From Euryarchaeota archaeon UBA88 (lineage in GTDB: Archaea; Thermoplasmatota; Poseidoniia; Poseidoniales; Poseidoniaceae), in NCBI GenBank assembly GCA_002499545.1, contig DAME01000003.1:34746-67251 (forward strand): 32,506 nt of DNA, written 5' to 3'. Of this stretch, positions 7,714 through 14,046 are shown piece after piece. The notes under the pieces were generated by a model. The model was not told the DNA's origin. It saw only the letters and a list, made by a program, of their open reading frames with translations, and did not search any database. A program made the translations under genes and the position numbers. The number at the start of each line of letters is the position of its first letter. Position 1 is the stretch's first letter.

Positions 7714-8964
7714 ATGGGCGACGATTCAGCCATCCACATCATGGGAGCGGGTCTTTCTGGACTCGCTGCCGCAACGGTGCTGGCGAAGGCTGGAAAAGAA
7801 GTCCACGTACACGATATCCGAGACGATTCCGGTGCCCGGTTTGACGGAGATTTTCAAGCATTAGAAAACTGGAGCATGGGCGTCGACTTCTTTGAACAGC
7901 TGAAACTGTGGGGATTCGACCTCAGCGAATTCAAAGCCACTGAGTTTGACACAGTCGACCTGATTCATCCTGATGATGTTATCACGCAAGCCACCACACC
8001 AAGTGTCGCTTATCGAATCGTTGAACGCGGCACTTCCGACCACACTATCGACCAGGGATTCAAGCGACAAGCTCTCGCCGCAGGGGCACAGATACACTAC
8101 AAATCGAGGGTTAAGGAAGAAGATTGTACCATCATCGCCTGTGGGCCTAAAGGCACATCAGCAGTCGCCTATGGAGAAATATTTCACACCGACCATCCGA
8201 ACCACATAGGGTTCCAACTCAACGATAAATTGGCTCCCGGTTCGTACTCCTACCTCATCATCATTGACGGGGTTGGATTGATTTGTACCTGCCTTTGGCG
8301 CAAGCAAAAGAAAAGCGATCGTTTCCTCAACCAGACTATCGCATGGTATGAACAGCACTATCCTGAACTCAACCGCACTCCAATCAAGCGTGTCGGTGGA
8401 AAAGGAGATTTCACGATCAATCGCAACTACAAACAGGATGGACGCTACTACGTAGGCGAATCAGGTGGACTTCAAGACTTCATGTGGGGCTTTGGAATGC
8501 GAATGGCAGTCTGGTCTGGGGTTTTAGCAGCCAATGATATTCTTGGTAAAAGCGACTACGAAGAGGATGTTCGCAAGCATTTGATGCCGTATGTTCGAAC
8601 CAGTGTCGCCAATCGTTGGCTGATGAATCGTGTGGGTGACCGAACATTCAAAATGATGTGCAAACGATGGATGAAGGATCAGAAAAAGCGTGGGGACGGG
8701 TTGATTTGGATAGGTAAATTATTCCGTCCAACGTGGTATAAATCAATCATCTACCGTGTTACCAGTCCGTTCATGCTCCAAAAAGATCCGAAGGCACTTG
8801 GACGGGGTGTGCGACGAATGCCGTTCCGTAAAGCCCTCAAGCGAGACGAATGGGAACCAACCGCAGAAGCCAAGGCAATCGCCACGCAGTGGAACGATAT
8901 TCGCCGAGGCGGAGCCAAAGTCTCGTTCACGAAAGACAGCGAAACGGATCTGAAGTCGCAGTAA
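7714..8964 (+). CDS. FAD-dependent oxidoreductase, geranylgeranyl-reductase-like
   Basis: This 416-residue flavoprotein begins with a Rossmann fingerprint, IHIMGAGLSGLAAATVLAKAG, ending in the acidic VHVHDIRDD. A second FAD block, YYVGESGGLQDFMWGFGMRMAVWSG, appears around residues 246-270 and matches the region where geranylgeranyl reductases have a DAAG...GEGI-type motif. The C-terminal 120 residues are basic and rich in W and R, possibly membrane-associating. Known relatives saturate isoprenoid chains of archaeal lipids or act on other polyprenyl substrates. Motif agreement is loose, so a more general PHBH-fold reductase cannot be excluded. It leads a plus-strand run with enoyl-CoA hydratase 44 bases downstream. 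The ATG at 7714 is needed to keep the first beta strand. Confidence 0.75.
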   Translation: MGDDSAIHIMGAGLSGLAAATVLAKAGKEVHVHDIRDDSGARFDGDFQALENWSMGVDFFEQLKLWGFDLSEFKATEFDTVDLIHPDDVITQATTPSVAYRIVERGTSDHTIDQGFKRQALAAGAQIHYKSRVKEEDCTIIACGPKGTSAVAYGEIFHTDHPNHIGFQLNDKLAPGSYSYLIIIDGVGLICTCLWRKQKKSDRFLNQTIAWYEQHYPELNRTPIKRVGGKGDFTINRNYKQDGRYYVGESGGLQDFMWGFGMRMAVWSGVLAANDILGKSDYEEDVRKHLMPYVRTSVANRWLMNRVGDRTFKMMCKRWMKDQKKRGDGLIWIGKLFRPTWYKSIIYRVTSPFMLQKDPKALGRGVRRMPFRKALKRDEWEPTAEAKAIATQWNDIRRGGAKVSFTKDSETDLKSQ

Positions 8965-8978
8965 GCGGCGGCGATTTG

Positions 8979-8987
8979 TTCATAATG
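8979..8987 (+). promoter_or_regulatory. TATA-like box for the enoyl-CoA hydratase gene
   Basis: TTCATAATG is centred 26 bases before the ATG at 9009, the spacing expected of an archaeal promoter with a leaderless transcript. There is no convincing ribosome binding site before the ATG, which fits. Confidence 0.35.
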
Positions 8988-9008
8988 CCAGTACCGTTGG
9001 GTTGTGCT

Positions 9009-9875
9009 ATGAGCGACTTGTATGGACTCAAACTCGAACCTATGACCAACGGCCTTGTCAATTACGGTGTCACCACCAACGGCATTGCAGTGATTGAACT
9101 AACCTCCGATTCTGCTGGAGCACCATTGCAGGGAGAAAACGACCGCTCACCGAACACCTACACGCACGAAATGATGTGCGACATCGACGATGCAATCGTG
9201 AAGGCTCGCTTCAACGACGATGTGACGTGCATCGTGCTGACTGGAAATGGAGCTTCTTTCTTTTCCGCTGGTGCATCCATCCAAATGTTGAACAGCGTAA
9301 CGCCTGGTTTCAAGTACAACTTTTGTCTTCACGCCAACGAAACACTCTCCCGGCTCGAACAAACATCGAAACTCGTGATTTGTGCAATCAACGGTCACGC
9401 TGTCGGTGGCGGACTAGAAATCGCCATGGCTGCTGACATCCGAATCGCTCGAAAGAACGCTGGAAAGGTTGGACTCCCTGAAATCAACCTTGGTGTACTC
9501 GCTGGAACAGGTGGAACCGCTCGATTGACCCGCTTGATTGGAAAGGCAAAGGCCCTTGAAATGATGGTTACTGGAGAACTCATGTCGTTTGAGGACGCAC
9601 ATGGATGCAACCTCATCAACCATATCTGGGAAGGTTCTGCTGATGATTTCCGCCGAGATGTCCTCGATTGGTGCACACAATTCACCCTCCCAAACAAGGC
9701 TGTCAAGGCTGTTGGAAACATCAAGCGCTCGTGCCAAACCGGTCCCGAGATTCCATTCGAATACCACTTGGCGCTTGAGCGTGAATTACAAGCATCGCTG
9801 TTCAACAGCAGCGATGCTAAGGAAGGAATTGCAGCATACGTCGAAAAGCGTGTTGCAAACTTTACCGGCCAGTGA
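9009..9875 (+). CDS. Enoyl-CoA hydratase/isomerase family protein
   Basis: Crotonase-fold protein of 288 residues. The oxyanion-hole segments are GASFFSAGAS at 81-90 and HAVGGGLEIAMAADIRIA at 130-147. Both catalytic glutamates of true hydratases are kept: E137 in GGGLE and E158 in LPEINLGVLAGTGG. It is therefore probably an active enoyl-CoA hydratase (trans-2-enoyl-CoA plus water to 3-hydroxyacyl-CoA) rather than a bare isomerase. The chain specificity is unknown. The start at 9009 gives the normal N-terminus for the family; upstream in-frame codons (from 8850) overlap the flavoprotein gene and look like out-of-frame translation of it. The methyltransferase gene follows after 4 bases. A CoA-ester substrate links it loosely with the BoxB/PaaA-like protein, though they are 7 kb apart. 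Confidence 0.93.
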   Translation: MSDLYGLKLEPMTNGLVNYGVTTNGIAVIELTSDSAGAPLQGENDRSPNTYTHEMMCDIDDAIVKARFNDDVTCIVLTGNGASFFSAGASIQMLNSVTPGFKYNFCLHANETLSRLEQTSKLVICAINGHAVGGGLEIAMAADIRIARKNAGKVGLPEINLGVLAGTGGTARLTRLIGKAKALEMMVTGELMSFEDAHGCNLINHIWEGSADDFRRDVLDWCTQFTLPNKAVKAVGNIKRSCQTGPEIPFEYHLALERELQASLFNSSDAKEGIAAYVEKRVANFTGQ

Positions 9876-9879
9876 TTGA

Positions 9880-10515
9880 ATGAACGTTTGGCAACAGCGA
9901 TGGGATGAAGGTCGAATCGGCTTTCATCGCCTTGAAGCAAATGATGCATTGGTCGACCACTTCTGCCATCTAGACCTACCTATTGGCTCTACCGTCATGG
10001 TACCGTTGTGTGGTAAGTCACTCGACATGCACTGGTTAGCAGAACAGGGTCTCACTGTAGTTGGCATCGATATGGTGGAAAAAGCCGTTCTGGAGTTTTT
10101 CCAAGACAGCGCTCGAACCCCGCACATTGAACGCAGAGATACTGAAACAAAATACAGTTCCGTACCATTCCATCTCTATCATGCAGATTTCTTTGAAGTT
10201 CATCCTGATGAAGCCCCGTTTGAAGCGTGGTACGACCGGGCTGCACTGGTTGCTCTACCATCATCAATCCGAGAAGCATACGTCGAGCAATTGGTGGCCT
10301 TGACTTCTTCGGACGCAAAGGGATTGATGATCACTTTTGATTATCCACAGCACGAGATGCAGGGGCCGCCGTTTGCTTTACCCGACAGTGAAGTAGAATC
10401 ACTCTTTTCGCCGTTCTTTGAGATTCAGAGGTTGCAGTTCACTGATTTAACGCTCGAAGAACAACGAGAATTTAGTCGGTGCAGTCTGTCGGTTTTTTTA
10501 CTGACGCGACGATAG
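9880..10515 (+). CDS. Thiopurine S-methyltransferase family protein
   Basis: A 211-residue SAM-dependent methyltransferase of the TPMT family. Diagnostic points: W4 and W8 with GFH at 14-16 (the family WxxRWxxGxxGFH N-terminus), VMVPLCGKSLDMHWLAEQG at 39-57 (SAM motif I region), VVGIDMVEKAV, and YDRAALVALP near 137-146, equivalent to the family YDRAALIALP segment. Bacterial members methylate thiols and selenium or tellurium oxyanions; the natural substrate is uncertain. It begins 4 bases after the hydratase stop, so it is translated from the same message. SAH made here would be removed by the S-adenosylhomocysteinase at 12112. Confidence 0.93.
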   Translation: MNVWQQRWDEGRIGFHRLEANDALVDHFCHLDLPIGSTVMVPLCGKSLDMHWLAEQGLTVVGIDMVEKAVLEFFQDSARTPHIERRDTETKYSSVPFHLYHADFFEVHPDEAPFEAWYDRAALVALPSSIREAYVEQLVALTSSDAKGLMITFDYPQHEMQGPPFALPDSEVESLFSPFFEIQRLQFTDLTLEEQREFSRCSLSVFLLTRR

Positions 10516-10625
10516 GTATCGGTCTACACTTCGGACTTTACCTGCTAAAATCGTCGCCTCATTGCGAAATTCTTGGCCGTAGTCTTGAAGTCCTCAGTGT
10601 GTTTCGCCCAAATCAAGGTGAGCGC

Positions 10626-11552
10626 ATGGCCAAGTACAATGTCCCCGCAGATGTCCCTAACGATTTGATTGACACATACATCCAAAACATGGATGCTGCG
10701 ACTGCAGGAACGGGAAAAATGAACCTGTTTGCATGCGATCAAAAAATCGAACATTTGAACGATGATTTCTTCGATAGCGGCAACACGATACCGCTTACTT
10801 CAAACGACCCTGGCCACCTCTTTGAAATCGGTCAGCGCTGCCACGATGCGGGGACCATTGGAGTTCTTGCTGGCCAACTGGGCCTCATCTCACAGTACGC
10901 TCGTGACTATCCAGATTTGCCCTACCTCGTGAAACTTAATTCCAAATCTCACATGGTGAAAACCAGCCAACGAGACCCCGTATCCCAGGCTATGTGGGAA
11001 ATGGACGATGTGATGGCCTTAACTCACAACGGCATCAACGTCGTTGGGATCGGTTATACCGTTTACATCGGCAGCGAATACGAACATGACATGCTGACAG
11101 AAGCTGCACAGTTCATTCGCCAAGCACACGAACTCGGCATGATTGCTGTAGTTTGGATGTATCCGCGAGGACAAGCAGTGTCCGATGAAAAGGACCCGCA
11201 ACTCATCTCCGGAGCTGCCGGTGTTGCGGCCTGTATTGGAGCTGACTTTGCAAAAGTCAACTACCCTCGTGCCTTTGATGGTATGACGCAGCCGCAATCC
11301 CTTGCCGTGGCAGCCCAGGCTGCAGGAAGAACCGGAATCATTTGCTCTGGCGGAGGCTCTCTTCCCGCCCGAGAATTCCTTGAACGACTTCACGCACAAA
11401 TGGCTGTTGGTAACTGCATGGGTGCTGCAACTGGACGAAATATTCACCAGCGCGAAACGGAATCTGCAGTTCGTATGACAGCTGCATGCCACGCAATCAT
11501 TTGCGAAGACGCATCAGTGGAACAAGCCATGGACATCTTTCAAGGCAACTGA
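10626..11552 (+). CDS. Archaeal class I fructose-bisphosphate aldolase (DhnA/LacD family)
   Basis: A 308-residue TIM-barrel aldolase. It shows NLFACDQKIEHL at 33-44 (the active-site Asp region), WMYPRG at 177-182 and a Schiff-base lysine K210 in GADFAKVNYP, with the phosphate-binding CSGGG at about 236-240. Archaeal homologues cleave or form fructose-1,6-bisphosphate. The closely related ADTH synthase of aromatic amino-acid synthesis has the same fold but is usually about 265-275 residues, and this protein is longer; the FBP role is preferred and fits GlpX in the same window. Start: the ATG at 10626 with AAGGTGAG 4 bases upstream; the longer frame from 10479 overlaps the methyltransferase. 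A TATA-like CTAAAAT lies near 10553. Confidence 0.88.
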   Translation: MAKYNVPADVPNDLIDTYIQNMDAATAGTGKMNLFACDQKIEHLNDDFFDSGNTIPLTSNDPGHLFEIGQRCHDAGTIGVLAGQLGLISQYARDYPDLPYLVKLNSKSHMVKTSQRDPVSQAMWEMDDVMALTHNGINVVGIGYTVYIGSEYEHDMLTEAAQFIRQAHELGMIAVVWMYPRGQAVSDEKDPQLISGAAGVAACIGADFAKVNYPRAFDGMTQPQSLAVAAQAAGRTGIICSGGGSLPAREFLERLHAQMAVGNCMGAATGRNIHQRETESAVRMTAACHAIICEDASVEQAMDIFQGN

Positions 11553-11646
11553 GTTACTTCTGAATTCATTGAAGAGCGACGTGGACATCAATGATGTTCG
11601 AAATCGATAATTGGCCTTTCCCAATCTCTCTTCGAACTTTCAATTT

Positions 11647-11667
11647 TTAGGCCAGCCTAATTTTTAT
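11647..11667 (+). promoter_or_regulatory. Inverted repeat next to a TATA box (DtxR-like operator candidate)
   Basis: TTAGGC-CA-GCCTAA at 11647-11660 has perfect 6-bp arms and is followed by TTTTTATG, centred about 27 bases before the ATG at 11691. The arms resemble the TTAGG...CCTAA core bound by DtxR/IdeR-family metal regulators; a further half-site TAGGC lies at 11670-11674. The position directly upstream of the TATA box would allow control of the membrane protein gene. Confidence 0.4.
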
Positions 11668-11690
11668 GCTAGGCTTACCTGGACAGTCCC

Positions 11691-12071
11691 ATGCACTACT
11701 ATTTCCCCGGCATGATCGTTGGATTCATTCTTTTACAAACAGCCATTGTTGCACCAACGCTGTTCAAAAAATTAGATATCAAAGATTTCGGCACCGTCAT
11801 TCGTGCCCTCTGGCCGAAATTCTTTCTCTGTTTGAGCGTTTTCGGTGCTGCAACTCTGGTGACCTTGTACTTCCACGACGATCCAAGCGTGTATCATTAC
11901 GGGATTGCGGGTTCGACCACCGTGTTTGCGTTCATCTGCTATGCCATCATTCCTGCCACGAACCGTGCAACTGATGAGGGAAACCAAAAACTGTTCAAGG
12001 TACTCCACAAGGTGAGCGTCTACCTCACTGTTATCGTATTGCTTCTCAATATCGCATTCCTGTTCGGCTAG
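11691..12071 (+). CDS. Small membrane protein, DUF4149/TMEM205-like
   Basis: A 126-residue protein with four predicted membrane helices: near 5-24, 43-63, 68-88 and 104-125. The pattern of a first helix ending in APTLFKKL, a short basic loop and a final pair of helices resembles the DUF4149 (TMEM205-like) family, whose biochemical role is not settled. The ATG at 11691 follows a TATA-like box by about 27 bases, so the transcript is probably leaderless. A T6 run starts immediately after the stop. An inverted repeat like a metal-regulator site overlaps the promoter, which hints at metal-responsive expression, but nothing in the protein shows metal transport. Confidence 0.75.
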   Translation: MHYYFPGMIVGFILLQTAIVAPTLFKKLDIKDFGTVIRALWPKFFLCLSVFGAATLVTLYFHDDPSVYHYGIAGSTTVFAFICYAIIPATNRATDEGNQKLFKVLHKVSVYLTVIVLLLNIAFLFG

Positions 12072-12077
12072 TTTTTT
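12072..12077 (+). terminator. T-run terminator after the membrane protein gene
   Basis: Six T residues directly follow the TAG stop at 12069-12071. Archaeal RNA polymerase terminates at such U-tracts without a hairpin. The convergent SAH hydrolase gene ends 35 bases further on. Confidence 0.45.
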
Positions 12078-12111
12078 AGCGTTGGAATGCAGTTGAACCA
12101 TGCGTTCAAAA

Positions 12112-13386
12112 TCACGTTCCTACAGTGTAGTCGTCAAGATAAGCAAGTTGTGCATCGGTCAATACATCAATACTGAAACCGAGTGTCTCAAGTTTGGTAG
12201 TCGCCAAGTCTTGGTCTTGCTCCTTGGTAATGTCGTAAACTTCTTTGCCCATCGAAGCACCTTCTTTTGCCAAACGACAAAGCGAAAGGAATTGATTTGC
12301 AAAAGACATGTCCATCACTTCGGAAGGGTGACCCTCTGCTGCTGCAAGATTGACCAATCGGCCTCGAGCAAGCAGGAATATTCGACGCCCGTCGGGCATG
12401 AGGAACTCCTCATTGTTCGGACGGATTGTTCGCACTGAAGTCGCTCGTTCTTCGAGGTCAGATATTTTGATCTCACAATCATAGTGACCTGTGTTCGCAA
12501 TTATGGCGCCATCTTTCATTGAATCGAAGTGAGGGCCGAAGATGACATCTTCCATTCCTGTTGCGGTGCAGAAGATGTCACCGATCTTTGCTGCCTCTTC
12601 CATCGGCATGACACTGTAACCTTCCATTACGGCTCGAAGTGCAGGGAGTGGATCGACTTCTGTGATGATTACATTCGCACCCATTCCTCGGGCACGCATG
12701 GCCAGTCCACTGCCACAATGGCCAAAGCCAGCTACGACAAACGTCTTCCCGGCAATGAGAACTGAAGTCGCCCGAAGAATACCGTCAATGGTTGATTGAC
12801 CGGTCCCGTACACGTTATCGAAATCCCACTTTGTGACCGCATCGTTCACGGCAAGAACAGGATAACGCAAATCACCTGCTGCAGCCATTGCTCGGAGTCG
12901 ATGAACGCCAGTTGTAGTTTCCTCAGTCCCGCCAATGACTCCAGACGCAAATTCTGATTTCTCACCGTGCACGCGTACAATCAAATCTGCACCATCGTCC
13001 AAGGTGAGCGTCGGCTTGAACTCTAGAGTGCGGTCGATGCACCAGTAGAAATCGTCGTTGGATTGTCCGTGCCAAGCGTGAACTGAATATCCTTCAGCAG
13101 CCAACCAAGCGGCAACATCATCTTGAGTCGAGAGAGGATTGCATCCCGACCATGAGATTTCTGCTCCGGCTGCGCGGATAGTTTCAATCAAAACTGCGGT
13201 TTCTTTCGTGACGTGAAGGCACCCCGCTACGCGCATCCCTGCAAGGGGTTGAGTTTTCTCGGCTTCCGACTTGAGTTTAGCCATGACAGGCATTCGGGCT
13301 CGTGCCCAGTCGACGCGGAGGGCGCCTTGTTCAGCCAAACTCATGTCGCGAACGGTATATCTCTCAGTCTTGTCCAAGGTATCCAT
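12112..13386 (-). CDS. ahcY: S-adenosylhomocysteinase, archaeal type
   Basis: Hydrolyses S-adenosylhomocysteine to adenosine (or nucleoside) and homocysteine, clearing the product inhibitor of methyltransferases. Visible: CLHVTKETAVLIETI at 56-70, NDAVTKWDFDNVYGTGQST at 181-199 with K186 and D190, and the NAD-binding GFGHCGSGLAMRARGMGANV starting at 220. The 424-residue chain ends in LAYLDDYTVGT and lacks the lysine/tyrosine tail that closes the NAD site in bacterial and eukaryotic enzymes, which is the usual archaeal form. The ATG at 13386 is used. It lies downstream of a small HTH-like gene on the same strand, separated by 57 bases that include a strong hairpin. It converges with the DUF4149-like gene. 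Confidence 0.95.
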   Translation of the reverse strand: MDTLDKTERYTVRDMSLAEQGALRVDWARARMPVMAKLKSEAEKTQPLAGMRVAGCLHVTKETAVLIETIRAAGAEISWSGCNPLSTQDDVAAWLAAEGYSVHAWHGQSNDDFYWCIDRTLEFKPTLTLDDGADLIVRVHGEKSEFASGVIGGTEETTTGVHRLRAMAAAGDLRYPVLAVNDAVTKWDFDNVYGTGQSTIDGILRATSVLIAGKTFVVAGFGHCGSGLAMRARGMGANVIITEVDPLPALRAVMEGYSVMPMEEAAKIGDIFCTATGMEDVIFGPHFDSMKDGAIIANTGHYDCEIKISDLEERATSVRTIRPNNEEFLMPDGRRIFLLARGRLVNLAAAEGHPSEVMDMSFANQFLSLCRLAKEGASMGKEVYDITKEQDQDLATTKLETLGFSIDVLTDAQLAYLDDYTVGT

Positions 13387-13421
13387 GCTTTCGCCAGATA
13401 CTGATGGTTATTGAATCCGAC

Positions 13422-13441
13422 GACTCGGAGTTGTCCGAGTC
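13422..13441 (-). terminator. 8-bp hairpin between the small HTH-like gene and ahcY
   Basis: GACTCGGA and TCCGAGTC pair perfectly around a 4-base loop, starting 2 bases after the TGA of the upstream gene. No T-run follows on the minus strand, so this may be a processing or pausing signal rather than a classical terminator. ahcY starts 36 bases further on. Confidence 0.4.
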
Positions 13442-13443
13442 AA

Positions 13444-13773
13444 TCAAAGACGGTCTGCTGGATTGGTTCCAGAAGTGACGTTTCCGTCATTGTCGATGAT
13501 GATTGGAGTTCCTTCTTGCCAGCCAGGGCAGTTGGAGGAAACCCAGTTACGAGTTGCCCATTCACAAATGTCGTATCCACCAGAGAGGATTCCAGATCGC
13601 TTGATGTAACCGACCTTAACGATATCTTTGTCTTTCGAGAGCACGTTACCGAGTTGTTGGCTGGTGGTTCCATGACGCATAGTACTGTTGATGTGTTCCA
13701 AAATCTCGGCGGTGTTCCGCGGTCGGTCGCCTAAGAATTTCTTGATTTTTTCTCTGATTCTGGTTGTTTTCAT
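13444..13773 (-). CDS. Small HTH-like protein of unknown function
   Basis: A 109-residue protein with an N-terminal segment of winged-helix appearance: IREKIKKFLGDRPRNTAEILEHINSTMRHGTTSQQLGNVLSKD, then a wing-like VKVGYIKRSG. The second half is aromatic (YDICEWATRNW, CPGWQEGTPIIID) and may be a small beta module with two cysteines. No named family is recognised. The ATG at 13771-13773 has GGAGGC about 8 bases upstream on the minus strand, one of the better ribosome binding sites in the window. It is divergent from the 837-residue HTH protein across a 273-base AT-rich region. It could be a transcriptional regulator; this is inferred from the fold pattern only. Confidence 0.65.
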   Translation of the reverse strand: MKTTRIREKIKKFLGDRPRNTAEILEHINSTMRHGTTSQQLGNVLSKDKDIVKVGYIKRSGILSGGYDICEWATRNWVSSNCPGWQEGTPIIIDNDGNVTSGTNPADRL

Positions 13774-13877
13774 GGTTTTTGCCTCCTGTCATGAAGCCGT
13801 TTCCCGCTCGGGGATTCGGCCACTAAAACAGATGACCGAGGGTGCTGATATAACCCTTGCCGTTGAAATTACTTGAT

Positions 13878-13980
13878 AGTTACAATTGATGTCACATTTC
13901 AGTGTAAATATCACACCCCTCTGTCTAGAAGTAAGTAGAAACAAACTTTCTCCAGTGGAAATGTGTAACTAAATGTAACT
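13878..13980. repeat. TGTAACT repeats in the divergent intergenic region
   Basis: TGTAACT occurs at 13964-13970 and 13974-13980, exactly 10 bases (one helical turn) apart, and its inverse AGTTACA at 13878-13884. All lie between the small HTH-like gene and the large HTH gene, just upstream of a TATA-like ATTTTATG at about 13989-13996. The arrangement suggests a regulator site. Neither neighbouring HTH protein is shown to bind it. Confidence 0.35.
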
Positions 13981-14046
13981 TAATTAGCATTTTATGTGCA
14001 AGTATTAACAAGAAGTACCATCTCGGCAGAAACAAGGTGTCTTTTG

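Noticed and set aside
8850..9008. N-terminal extension of the enoyl-CoA hydratase
   Set aside because: It overlaps the flavoprotein gene in another frame and its residues do not resemble the crotonase family; the TATA box supports ATG at 9009.
12112..13386. C-terminal truncation of S-adenosylhomocysteinase
   Set aside because: The missing lysine/tyrosine tail is the normal archaeal form, not damage.
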